Positions 8,795-16,782 of a stretch of 39,051 nucleotides of DNA are shown one piece after another. How positions within the stretch are numbered: the stretch's first letter is position 1; every line of letters starts with the position of its first letter. Origin of the DNA: Chitinophagaceae bacterium (GTDB lineage: Bacteria > Bacteroidota > Bacteroidia > Chitinophagales > Chitinophagaceae); assembly GCA_947447825.1 (NCBI GenBank), contig CANFLL010000035.1:1-39051 (forward strand), read 5' to 3'. Under the pieces are notes generated by a model. That model made no database searches and was not told the origin of the DNA. It was given only the letters and a program-made list of their open reading frames with translations. The position numbers and the translations under genes are program-made.

Positions 8795-11089
8795 GTGATA
8801 AATAGAATCTTTACTTCTTTAGCAATAAACCGGCTTGTTTTTAAACAAGCCGTCTTTGTTATAACCCTTCTTATTTCAATAAATAATCTCAAGGCTCAAA
8901 CCGTTTATTACATCGATTCTATCAATGGAAACGATGCAAACAATGGTTCAATAAGTGCCCCCTTCAATTCTGTTTCAAAACTAAACTCGATGACTTTGGC
9001 TGCCGGAACCAGTGTATATCTGAGAAGTGGTTGCACATGGACCGGGCAACGACTTTCTTTCAAGGGTTCTGGTGTAGATGGTAATCCTATTGTAATTGAC
9101 AAATACGACACAGGTGCAGCACCACTATTGGCAGGAAACGGATTGGTAGGCCAAGCAGTTGTGTATTTGTATAACCAACAATACATTGAAATAAATAACC
9201 TAGAAATAACCAATTCTCCTCGTGGGCCAATTAATAGCGACTTCTTTGTAGGTCTTTATCAAAACGGTAACAATCCATTAGGTGCTGATAGAAGAGGGAT
9301 TATGATTGCAATTGATAATTTTGGCACTGCTAATCATATTTATTTAAAAAAGTTAAATATTCACCACATAAAAGGGCAACTAGGAAGTGGAAGTGCCACC
9401 TTAAATGGTGCAATTCCTAAACGCACTGGCGGTATTTATTTTGATGTATTGGGAAAAACAGAAAAAACCGCAACTAAATCTAGGTTCAATGATATTTTGA
9501 TTGATAGTTGTACCATAAGTTATTGTGAAAATATTGGATTGGCTTTCGATAATGAATGGAATGTTTATTATCCTGCTAGTAATGAGTATAACAATTGGTT
9601 TAACAGGCGTTTTTCTAATGTAAAAATCAGCAATAACAAATTACATCATATTGGCAAGAATGCCATGATTATTCGTTGCACAGATTCCACAGGACTCATA
9701 GAACACAATGTTTGCTATGAAACGGCACTTGGTACAACCGGAAATACCATGTTTACAGCAAGAGCAAGAGGAACCGTTTTTCAGTATAATGAAGGATATT
9801 ATAACAGAGCAACCTCCCAATCGATTGATCCTGGCGTGATAGATGGCAGTATGTATGACCCAGATTTAGGAAGTGTAAATATAATATTTCAGTATAGTTA
9901 CAGTCACGATAACAGCCATGGACTATATTGGGGTTGCAATTCTAGAAACTCGCCGGGTAATACGCCACCAAACATACCAGACCCTGCTGATACTGGCTGT
10001 ACAGCTCGATATAACATCAGCCAAAACGATTATGGAGATTTGGTTTATTTTAATTACCCTTCTGCTGGAAATAATATTTACAACAACGTGTTTTTCTCAA
10101 AAGCTGGTATGAGTCCTCAGTTTATTCATGAAAATGGGAAAAACAATCATACGTATAACTTCAGGAACAACATTGTTTTCAATCTTACAAAAACCACTTC
10201 AACTGGTGGTCGTTATGTGTTTGTAGATACTGGCGTAACTAAGCAAACCCGTACAATAGAATACAATACTTTTTATGGCAATCATCCTGCTACCGAACCT
10301 TTTGATGCAAACAAACTAACTACCAATCCTTTGTTTATTAGTCCTGGTGCAGCTAGTATTGGTATCTCAACGGTTGCTGGGTATAAATTACAACAAACTT
10401 CCCCTTGCATTAATACAGGAATGTTTATTCCAAATGCACCTTCCGCAGATTTTTGGGGAGATACTGTCCCCGCCTCAGGTAGTCTTCCTCCTTGCCGTGG
10501 TGCTTTCGAATATTCCACTACGCTACCTGTAAAGTTGATAGCATTTAATGCAGTAAATAATGGCAGCAGCAATCAATTGAGTTGGACAACTACTTGGGAG
10601 ATTAAGAATGCAGGCTTCTGGGTTCAGCGAAGTGCCGATGGTTCAATATTTACAGACGCTTTTTTTATACCTACAAATAACAATGGAGGCAACTCAACTG
10701 CCATCATTAAATATGCTTATACTGATGTGAGTCCTTACAATGGCATCAACTACTATCGCTTAAAACAGATAGATCAAACAGGCAAACAAACATATTCTGC
10801 TATCATTAAAGTTGCTAAAATAGGCTTGGATGAACCTGCAATAAGCTTTTATCCAAACCCGGTAGATCATCAAATAATTAATATTGAACTGCATAATCCA
10901 AAGTCAACTAAATATAAAGTGGCATTAATTAACCTTGCAGGGCAAGTTATTATCAGTAGTCAAATAAATCATTCAGGAGAAAATAGTACGACTGCCTTTG
11001 ATGTAAGCAAGCTTAATGTAAAAGGCCTTTACTTCTTAAAGATTACCTCTGCGGATAGTCAGGTTACAAAACCTTTGTTCATTAAATAG
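8795..11089 (+). CDS. Secreted right-handed beta-helix protein (polysaccharide lyase-like) with type IX secretion C-terminal domain
   Basis: 764 aa from a GTG start at 8795; a TAG lies four codons upstream and no other start precedes the signal peptide, which ends LKAQ near residue 35. Residues about 37-560 have the look of pectate-lyase-type parallel beta-helix proteins (SINGNDANNGSISAPFNSV, AAGTSVYLRSG, YIEINNLEITNS, many N-rich turns). Residues about 575-670 form an Fn3-like linker (LPVKLIAFNA, FWVQRSADG), and 683-764 are a type A sorting domain (FYPNPVD, LINLAGQVI, LNVKGLYFLKI). It is exported by the type IX system and should cut the polymer outside the cell for the SusCD pair. The polysaccharide lyase family was not identified. 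Confidence 0.85.
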   Translation: MINRIFTSLAINRLVFKQAVFVITLLISINNLKAQTVYYIDSINGNDANNGSISAPFNSVSKLNSMTLAAGTSVYLRSGCTWTGQRLSFKGSGVDGNPIVIDKYDTGAAPLLAGNGLVGQAVVYLYNQQYIEINNLEITNSPRGPINSDFFVGLYQNGNNPLGADRRGIMIAIDNFGTANHIYLKKLNIHHIKGQLGSGSATLNGAIPKRTGGIYFDVLGKTEKTATKSRFNDILIDSCTISYCENIGLAFDNEWNVYYPASNEYNNWFNRRFSNVKISNNKLHHIGKNAMIIRCTDSTGLIEHNVCYETALGTTGNTMFTARARGTVFQYNEGYYNRATSQSIDPGVIDGSMYDPDLGSVNIIFQYSYSHDNSHGLYWGCNSRNSPGNTPPNIPDPADTGCTARYNISQNDYGDLVYFNYPSAGNNIYNNVFFSKAGMSPQFIHENGKNNHTYNFRNNIVFNLTKTTSTGGRYVFVDTGVTKQTRTIEYNTFYGNHPATEPFDANKLTTNPLFISPGAASIGISTVAGYKLQQTSPCINTGMFIPNAPSADFWGDTVPASGSLPPCRGAFEYSTTLPVKLIAFNAVNNGSSNQLSWTTTWEIKNAGFWVQRSADGSIFTDAFFIPTNNNGGNSTAIIKYAYTDVSPYNGINYYRLKQIDQTGKQTYSAIIKVAKIGLDEPAISFYPNPVDHQIINIELHNPKSTKYKVALINLAGQVIISSQINHSGENSTTAFDVSKLNVKGLYFLKITSADSQVTKPLFIK
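8831..8852 (+). terminator. Terminator-like hairpin inside the signal-peptide coding region
   Basis: CGGCTTGTTT (8831-8840), a TT loop and AAACAAGCCG (8843-8852) form a perfect 10-bp stem followed by a T-rich stretch. It lies 36 nt after the GTG start of the beta-helix gene, so it may act as an attenuator or just be an accident of the codons. Confidence 0.45.
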
Positions 11090-11460
11090 TTGGTTAAAAG
11101 TGAACGGGTACTTAGAGGTGTTTACAGCTTGAAACAATTTTAGGAGAGCATAAATCAAGGGGGCGCTCCAACACTGAGAAAGTTAAATAATTCCCGAATA
11201 GCGGTAAATATCACTACTTATCCTTTCTTGATACCTCGGAATAGTTGAAAGTATTCATTAAAAAATACAGAATGTGGGTGAAAGTTGCTCAATTTTTTTT
11301 GATTAGACGCTCAATGTTGAATCAATTTTATATTTATTGGGGTTCTCTCTTACCTTGAATGGAAGGATTAAGATTTTTGTTGTTAAGTCGTAATATCATC
11401 AGTCTCTACTTCTTGAAATATATAGTGAACATTTTTTTTAGAAAACGTAATACTAAATTA
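11090..11460. other. Gene-free gap between convergent genes
   Basis: 371 bp separating the beta-helix gene (plus) from the decarboxylase gene (minus). No open frame worth calling. Only a weak imperfect stem (GGAGAGC with GCGCTCC, near 11143-11170) was seen, and no clear terminator with a T run. Confidence 0.6.
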
Positions 11461-12051
11461 TTATAAATAATCGCAGTAATCATAATTGACCATGATGCCC
11501 CAACTTTCAAATATCCGCTGCGGACTCATATCTGCATTGTAATGAATGGCATGGATGGTTGCCCCATTAGATAAATGAAATTTAGCGACTGCATTTGTAC
11601 CCGCATTGAGATACTTCTTTATCGCCCTTTCTGCAGGGATGTATTTAAAATCTTTTCGAAGGCTAGGTATTGGACTAAGTGTAAAAAACCTTTTCATTCC
11701 CTTGTTTCTATAATATTGTTTGGCTTCCTTAATGGCAATTGCCCCAGCACCCTTTAGGTTAGAATGTTCTAGTTTAAAGATAGAATAGAAGATTGCAAAC
11801 ATATAGTTATCATCCACCACTTCTGTGGCATCATCATCGCTAAGAATAAACTCCATATTTTGTGGCAGTTTATCTCCCAGTTTAATGCAAATTATGGCAT
11901 GAGGTTCACCGTTTTTATCATCCAGATAAGCCAATACGGTACGTGTTCCTTTTATCCTAATATCCAATGGGATAGAAGGATGCACAGGGTCTTGCTGAAT
12001 ATAATCCAACCATTCTTCCTTAAACTCTAGTGTGCCGTACTCGATAATCAT
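11461..12051 (-). CDS. Short malonyl-CoA decarboxylase-family protein
   Basis: 196 aa. It matches the catalytic C-terminal (GNAT-fold) half of malonyl-CoA decarboxylase: GEPHAIICIKL, then AIFYSIFKLEHSNLKG, then FFTLSPIPS with the catalytic-type Ser126, then AVAKFHLSNGA with His159, then ADMSPQRIFESWGIMVNYDY. In known enzymes this Ser and His carry out decarboxylation of malonyl-CoA to acetyl-CoA. The family is usually above 400 aa. Here the N-terminal helical domain and an internal segment between the Ser and His motifs are absent, so it is a minimal version. It starts 9 nt after the MFS gene, with which it is surely cotranscribed. Activity is inferred; both key residues are kept. Confidence 0.8.
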   Translation of the reverse strand: MIIEYGTLEFKEEWLDYIQQDPVHPSIPLDIRIKGTRTVLAYLDDKNGEPHAIICIKLGDKLPQNMEFILSDDDATEVVDDNYMFAIFYSIFKLEHSNLKGAGAIAIKEAKQYYRNKGMKRFFTLSPIPSLRKDFKYIPAERAIKKYLNAGTNAVAKFHLSNGATIHAIHYNADMSPQRIFESWGIMVNYDYCDYL

Positions 12052-12060
12052 AACCTAATT

Positions 12061-13221
12061 TTATGTGTGTTCTTGGTGATAATTTTTTTTAATACCAAAA
12101 GAAGCCAGCATAGCTACAAAAGAAAATACCGCCATCGAGATGAAAGCCGATGAGAAGCTGCCTGTCCAATCGGCAATTTTGCCAACCAATGGTGCGCCGC
12201 CCAAAATCATTACTATGCCTAGCATGTTTACCAATCCCATTGCCGCTCCTCCTCTTCCCGGAAACAAGGCTACAGCCCTATTGAATAATGCTGCATAAGG
12301 AAGCCCCGAACCAATTCCTATCAACACAATGGCTAATAATGCAATTGTGTAAGAAGGATTATTCATTGCTAATAATGAACACCCAACAATGTTGAGAATA
12401 AGGCTAATAACTAATAGATTTCTGTAACCAATTTTAGAGACCAATGCAGCACCGTAAACCCTTGTAAATATGCCTAACAACAATACTAAACTTCCAATAG
12501 CACCTGCTTTGATAGGCGGTAATCCAATCTTTGTTTTTAATAGTTCTACTATCCATGAACCTATTAATAATGCTAAACCGAATGAAGCCATCTGAACTAA
12601 ACCTAATAACCACAACTGACCGTGAGATAATAAACTACCAATACTAACGTATGGATGTGGCTTTATTTCGGGGTTCGGAGCAACAGTTAGCCATACTATT
12701 AGTGCGAGTATTGCCACTGATGCTGTTGTTAAAAACGAACCAGACCAGCCAAAATATTCTGCCAATCTAGGCACTGCAAAAATCACAAACCCTGATCCCG
12801 ATAACACCGATGCACCATAATATCCCTGTGCCTTGTGCAACATTTCGTGGGGCATTACTTGTGCTATATATCGTGCTCCACTCACAAAAGAAGTTCCCGT
12901 ACCAAAGCCCACAAATATTTTCCAGAACAGCAACTGATTATATCCCGTTGAAAAGGCAATGCCAATATTGCCGATACAAACTATTGCCAAAGCAACAATC
13001 AACACTTTCTTTCCCCCAAACTTATCGGCCAAGTGTCCACCAGGTATCTGCATGAGTGCATGCGTAGTAAAGATGCCAGTGGTAAGCAAGCCAGCCATTG
13101 TTTTTGTGTAAGCAAATTGCTTCATCAATATTGCCGCTATCGGTGCGTGGTTGGTATAGTTGGCAGAGAAGGCAAATCCTGCCAAACACGCACAGATTAA
13201 CTGAACTGTTTGTTTTTTCAT
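12061..13221 (-). CDS. MFS transporter, candidate malonate (or other acid) carrier
   Basis: 386 aa, about 12 membrane segments. The MFS loop motif GGHLADKFGGKK is at about residues 61-72, and a GRGGAAMG-type turn occurs in the second half. It sits in the inner membrane. Neighbours on both sides handle malonyl-CoA, so import of malonate is the natural guess, taking the role that MatC has in rhizobial mat operons, though MatC is from another family. The substrate cannot be told from the sequence itself. No Shine-Dalgarno sequence. The 96 bp upstream hold a long hairpin that separates it from the esterase gene. Confidence 0.85.
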   Translation of the reverse strand: MKKQTVQLICACLAGFAFSANYTNHAPIAAILMKQFAYTKTMAGLLTTGIFTTHALMQIPGGHLADKFGGKKVLIVALAIVCIGNIGIAFSTGYNQLLFWKIFVGFGTGTSFVSGARYIAQVMPHEMLHKAQGYYGASVLSGSGFVIFAVPRLAEYFGWSGSFLTTASVAILALIVWLTVAPNPEIKPHPYVSIGSLLSHGQLWLLGLVQMASFGLALLIGSWIVELLKTKIGLPPIKAGAIGSLVLLLGIFTRVYGAALVSKIGYRNLLVISLILNIVGCSLLAMNNPSYTIALLAIVLIGIGSGLPYAALFNRAVALFPGRGGAAMGLVNMLGIVMILGGAPLVGKIADWTGSFSSAFISMAVFSFVAMLASFGIKKNYHQEHT

Positions 13222-13259
13222 ATAGCAATCTTTTAGTTGTAGGTATTAAGTTATACGTT

Positions 13260-13318
13260 GTACGTTTTGAGACCTTCTTATAAGTTAGAATACGTATAAC
13301 TTATAACGTAAAACGTAC
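13260..13318 (-). terminator. Long nested hairpin between the esterase and MFS genes
   Basis: Two perfect inverted repeats are nested: GTACGTTTT (13260-13268) with AAAACGTAC (13310-13318), and inside it TTATAAGTTA (13278-13287) with TAACTTATAA (13297-13306), leaving a 9-nt loop. It abuts the esterase stop codon. It could reduce read-through or set mRNA ends within the operon. The ACTTATAACGTA wording resembles the repeats at 28980 and 29485. Confidence 0.6.
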
Positions 13319-14859
13319 TACTTTCCTGCAATTTCTTTCACTTTGTCTTTAATGTTTTTACCCCAAACCTTGTATCCTTCTTCATTATAATGAAGGTGAT
13401 CGTCGCGGTAATACTTGGTTATTGGTTTCCCATCTTCACCCAAAAACTTATCTGCCGAAGGGATATAAAAGAGATTGGGGTTGCTTTCGCAATAAGTTTT
13501 AATCAAGTTATTTGCTTCAGTTACCTTTTCCCAAACAGACCAACGCTTCTCGCTAGGAGAAATCTGCAACCAAGTGATAGGCATGGTAGGATACTTTTCT
13601 CTAACAATCTTTACTACATATTTGAATAGTTCAAAGACCTGTTCGGGCGATTTATCCTTTTCTCCTCCCACTATATCATTACCCACATACATAAACAATG
13701 CTTTGGGATGATGAGGGTAAACAATCCGTTTTACATAATAAGCTACATCCCTAAGGTTGCTACCGCCAAAACCACGATGTATTACTTCTTTATAGCCAAT
13801 ATCCTCCCGAATGTTCTTCCACAAACGTATGTAAGAACTACCCATAAATAGGATGGCATTATCTGTATATTTTTCTACTTTATTCAGACTATCAAAGGCG
13901 GCAATCTCTTTCTCGTACCTAAATACGCCCTCTTCATTCTTACCTTTTACAATCTTAAGTTGGGTGTACAACCATTCAGCCATCGAGTTTACACAACTAT
14001 CTTGTTTGGTAGCATTATTATCTAGCGTATGTCCAGCGCCAATAAAGGGCCTCCAGCCTGTGGCGACACCTACTTGCAAACACCTTTGATAGAGAATATA
14101 AGCACCATATCTAAAATTGCTGTAACCATACGAACTATCAAAAGGAACTGTTTTGTCTGCTGTGCCAGAAGCATTAAACAAAGGGGCGTCGCCTGTTCTT
14201 ATCCAGTTATAGTCTATCATAGAACCCCAGCAATTCAGCACTCCACTAACCTTTGAAGAATATCCTGCATTACCACTGTTACCTTCCAATGAGCCCCATT
14301 TATCCTTATCAACATAAGTTGGAACATCGCTTTCCCTCATGTAGGCAATACCCAAACATGTCATGGAGCCTGCAGAACTACCTGTAATAAATATCTGGCT
14401 AGTATCTATACCGTAAACAGATGCATTCTTTCTAAAAAACCTAATGGCCGCCTTTCCATCCTGTTGCGCGCGGTACATTGCCTCGGCATGTCCTTTGTTT
14501 TCATCTCCTTTTTCAATGCCTAATCTATAATCTATGCTAGCCGTAACATATCCTCTCTTGGCAAAGCTGTTGCACAATAAAGAGCTGAACGACCCTGTTT
14601 TATTGTTGCTTTTAAATCCTCCACCATGAATAAAAATTAACAATGGACGCAACTTAACCGAATCACTTTTAGGTGGCATATACACATCCAACAATAAACT
14701 TTGATTGATGCCCTTTATGCTAGTTGACTGACCATAGGGAATATCTGTAGCCGTTTCTACCGAACCAAATATCTCCGACTTATATCTTTTCTGAGCTATT
14801 GCAGCAACTGCAACAGTAATAAAGACAAGTAATAAAATGCTAACCCTTAGTTGCCTCAT
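13318..14859 (-). CDS. Secreted two-domain esterase: alpha/beta hydrolase fused to SGNH hydrolase
   Basis: 513 aa with a signal peptide ending AIAQ near residue 23. Domain 1 (about 30-300) is a carboxylesterase-type alpha/beta hydrolase: oxyanion HGGG at 78-81, nucleophile Ser162 in GSSAG, Asp235 in GTADKTVP, His277 in GAGHT. Domain 2 (about 330-510) is an SGNH hydrolase: LFMGSSYIRLW (Ser342), GFGGSN, YVGND and DDHLHYNEEGY with the Asp and His. Both triads look complete, so it should remove two kinds of ester from a glycan or glycoside in the periplasm or outside. Its ATG overlaps the matB stop as ATGA, so the two are translationally coupled. This suggests that the acyl group it frees feeds the CoA ligase. 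Confidence 0.9.
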   Translation of the reverse strand: MRQLRVSILLLVFITVAVAAIAQKRYKSEIFGSVETATDIPYGQSTSIKGINQSLLLDVYMPPKSDSVKLRPLLIFIHGGGFKSNNKTGSFSSLLCNSFAKRGYVTASIDYRLGIEKGDENKGHAEAMYRAQQDGKAAIRFFRKNASVYGIDTSQIFITGSSAGSMTCLGIAYMRESDVPTYVDKDKWGSLEGNSGNAGYSSKVSGVLNCWGSMIDYNWIRTGDAPLFNASGTADKTVPFDSSYGYSNFRYGAYILYQRCLQVGVATGWRPFIGAGHTLDNNATKQDSCVNSMAEWLYTQLKIVKGKNEEGVFRYEKEIAAFDSLNKVEKYTDNAILFMGSSYIRLWKNIREDIGYKEVIHRGFGGSNLRDVAYYVKRIVYPHHPKALFMYVGNDIVGGEKDKSPEQVFELFKYVVKIVREKYPTMPITWLQISPSEKRWSVWEKVTEANNLIKTYCESNPNLFYIPSADKFLGEDGKPITKYYRDDHLHYNEEGYKVWGKNIKDKVKEIAGK

Positions 14860-16337
14860 ACGAATAGTTTTTTTACATCATTCTTAGTAACCTTACCCAT
14901 TGCATTGCGTGGTAATTCATCCAATATCAAATACTTTCTAGGTGTTTTGTAAGCAGCCATTTTTTCGCGAAGCCACTTATTCAGTTCCTTCAAATCTATT
15001 GCAGAATCCGATACCACAATGGCTGCCACTATCAGTTCACCCCATTCTTCATCATCAATACCTACCACAGCGCAATCCTTTATCAGGTTGTTTGTTCGCA
15101 ATACCTCTTCTATCTCTAAAGCAGAAATCTTATAGCCCCCCGACTTAATAATATCTACCGAGTTACGACCCATGATGCGATAATTACCATCTTCTACAAT
15201 GGCTATATCGCCCGATTTAAACCATCTTCCATCCACAAAAGACTCTTCAGTAGCATTGGGTCTGTTCCAATATTCCAAGAAAACATTATCTCCATTAATC
15301 AATATTTCCCCAGCTTCATCAGGCTTCACATCATGATTCTGTTCATCTACCAACCTAATGTTTACTCCTGGCAATGGCTTACCCACATGCCCCGGTTTTC
15401 GTTCACCGTGATAAGGATTGCTGATGGCCATTCCTATCTCCGTCATACCATATCTCTCCAACAATATTTGTCCACTTATGCCCTGCCATTTATCCATCAC
15501 CGTAACAGGCAATGCAGCCGAACCGCAAACCATCAGCCTGAACTTACGCATACATTCCGTCAATTCTATTTGCTTTTCTTTAGATTGAGATTCCCAATAA
15601 GCAATCAGTTTAAAGTAGATGGTGGGCACCGCCATAAACAGGTTCAGCTTGCCTTGCAAGAACAGCTTAAAGATAGCTTCTGCCGAGAATGATGGCAAAA
15701 ATTCGCAGGTTGCTCCACTACAAAGCGAGCAAGAAATAACGTTGATGATACCATGCACATGATGCAACGGAAGGACACAAAGTATATGATCGGCCGATGT
15801 CCACTCCCACGCTTTTACCAGTGTTGTTACTTGTGCTTCAATGTTTTTATGCGTAGTAACCACGCCCTTAGGCTTATTGGTAGTGCCACTAGTATATAAA
15901 ATCATTGCCTTTCTGGTAACATCAATAGTTGGCAACACCACATTTTCTTTCAGGGTTTCACTTCCTAGTACCACCAATCTGATGCTACGTTCCTTACATA
16001 AATCAGCCAATATAGCCGCATACTCTGGAGACACCACTACAATAGTGGCATTGGTATCTTCTATTACGTATTGCAAAGAAGGCAATGGGTGGGTAAGACA
16101 AAGCGGTACGGCAATGCCACCAGCCTGCCAGATAGCCCACTGAACCTTTACATAATCAAACCCAGGATTTACCATGAACCCCACCCTTGCTTCGTGTAAA
16201 TCATCAATATCCTGTAGCAAATCGGCAGCAAAAGAGGAGGAGGCAGTTATTAATTGCCGATAACTATACTGTTTACCATCAGCAAGTATGGCCGTTTTAT
16301 CGCCATACTTTCCTGCCTGATTAATAATTGAAATCAT
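14856..16337 (-). CDS. matB: Malonyl-CoA synthetase (MatB/ACSF3-like acyl-CoA ligase)
   Basis: 493 aa ANL-superfamily ligase. Motifs in order: YTSGTTNKPKGV (phosphate loop), LPLHHVHG, LLERYGMTEIGMAISNPYHG, GHVGKPLPGVNIRLV, GRWFKSGDIA, the hinge with GRNSVDIIKSGGYKISALEIE, and the C-terminal lysine in LPRNAMGKVTKNDVK. The RYGMTEIGMAxSNP and GxVGxPLPGV segments are those of MatB and human ACSF3, which join malonate to CoA using ATP. First gene of a minus-strand cluster with an esterase, MFS carrier and decarboxylase. The pairing with a decarboxylase makes malonate the likely substrate, but methylmalonate or another short acid is possible. Confidence 0.85.
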   Translation of the reverse strand: MISIINQAGKYGDKTAILADGKQYSYRQLITASSSFAADLLQDIDDLHEARVGFMVNPGFDYVKVQWAIWQAGGIAVPLCLTHPLPSLQYVIEDTNATIVVVSPEYAAILADLCKERSIRLVVLGSETLKENVVLPTIDVTRKAMILYTSGTTNKPKGVVTTHKNIEAQVTTLVKAWEWTSADHILCVLPLHHVHGIINVISCSLCSGATCEFLPSFSAEAIFKLFLQGKLNLFMAVPTIYFKLIAYWESQSKEKQIELTECMRKFRLMVCGSAALPVTVMDKWQGISGQILLERYGMTEIGMAISNPYHGERKPGHVGKPLPGVNIRLVDEQNHDVKPDEAGEILINGDNVFLEYWNRPNATEESFVDGRWFKSGDIAIVEDGNYRIMGRNSVDIIKSGGYKISALEIEEVLRTNNLIKDCAVVGIDDEEWGELIVAAIVVSDSAIDLKELNKWLREKMAAYKTPRKYLILDELPRNAMGKVTKNDVKKLFV

Positions 16338-16782
16338 ATTAATTGATAATTTGTAGTTTATAACTGACGGTGGCCTGCATCATAATAGACATAAATACAA
16401 GCAAACAACCAAACGTAGGCTTGAGGACAACTTAAACTAGCAATACCCTGTGTGTGATTGAAAGATTTCAGTGTGGGAATTCTTGGTATTCAGGGTGCAA
16501 GTGGTTTTCCGAATATTACTTGGGTATGTTGGTTGTTTAACTGAATACTGCAACTAATACATACGTATATCTTGAGAGTTTACAATCTAGCATACTTTAC
16601 CAAACTCTTTATTAGTTGTGTTGAAGATGAAATAATGTCATTCTATATAATGTAAAATGGTTTTACTGGTGCAATTATGATCCCTATAAGAGTTATAAAC
16701 CCTCATAAGGATCTTAATTCAACATTTAGTGAAAAACTTTTATGCACCCCTTTTTACTTATAACTTATCACTAACAACTAAT
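16338..16782. other. Gene-free gap upstream of matB
   Basis: 445 bp between the helicase stop and the matB start, both minus strand. It must hold the matB promoter. An imperfect stem around 16679-16713 (GATCCCTATAAGAG with CTCATAAGGATC) lies 70 nt past the helicase stop and may be its terminator. No coding signal was seen. Confidence 0.6.
16410..16417 (-). promoter_or_regulatory. Possible -7 box TACGTTTG for the matB cluster
   Basis: On the minus strand TACGTTTG fits TAnnTTTG, about 73 nt before the matB ATG. A TTG lies 23 nt further upstream, a little farther than the usual 19-21. Confidence 0.35.
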
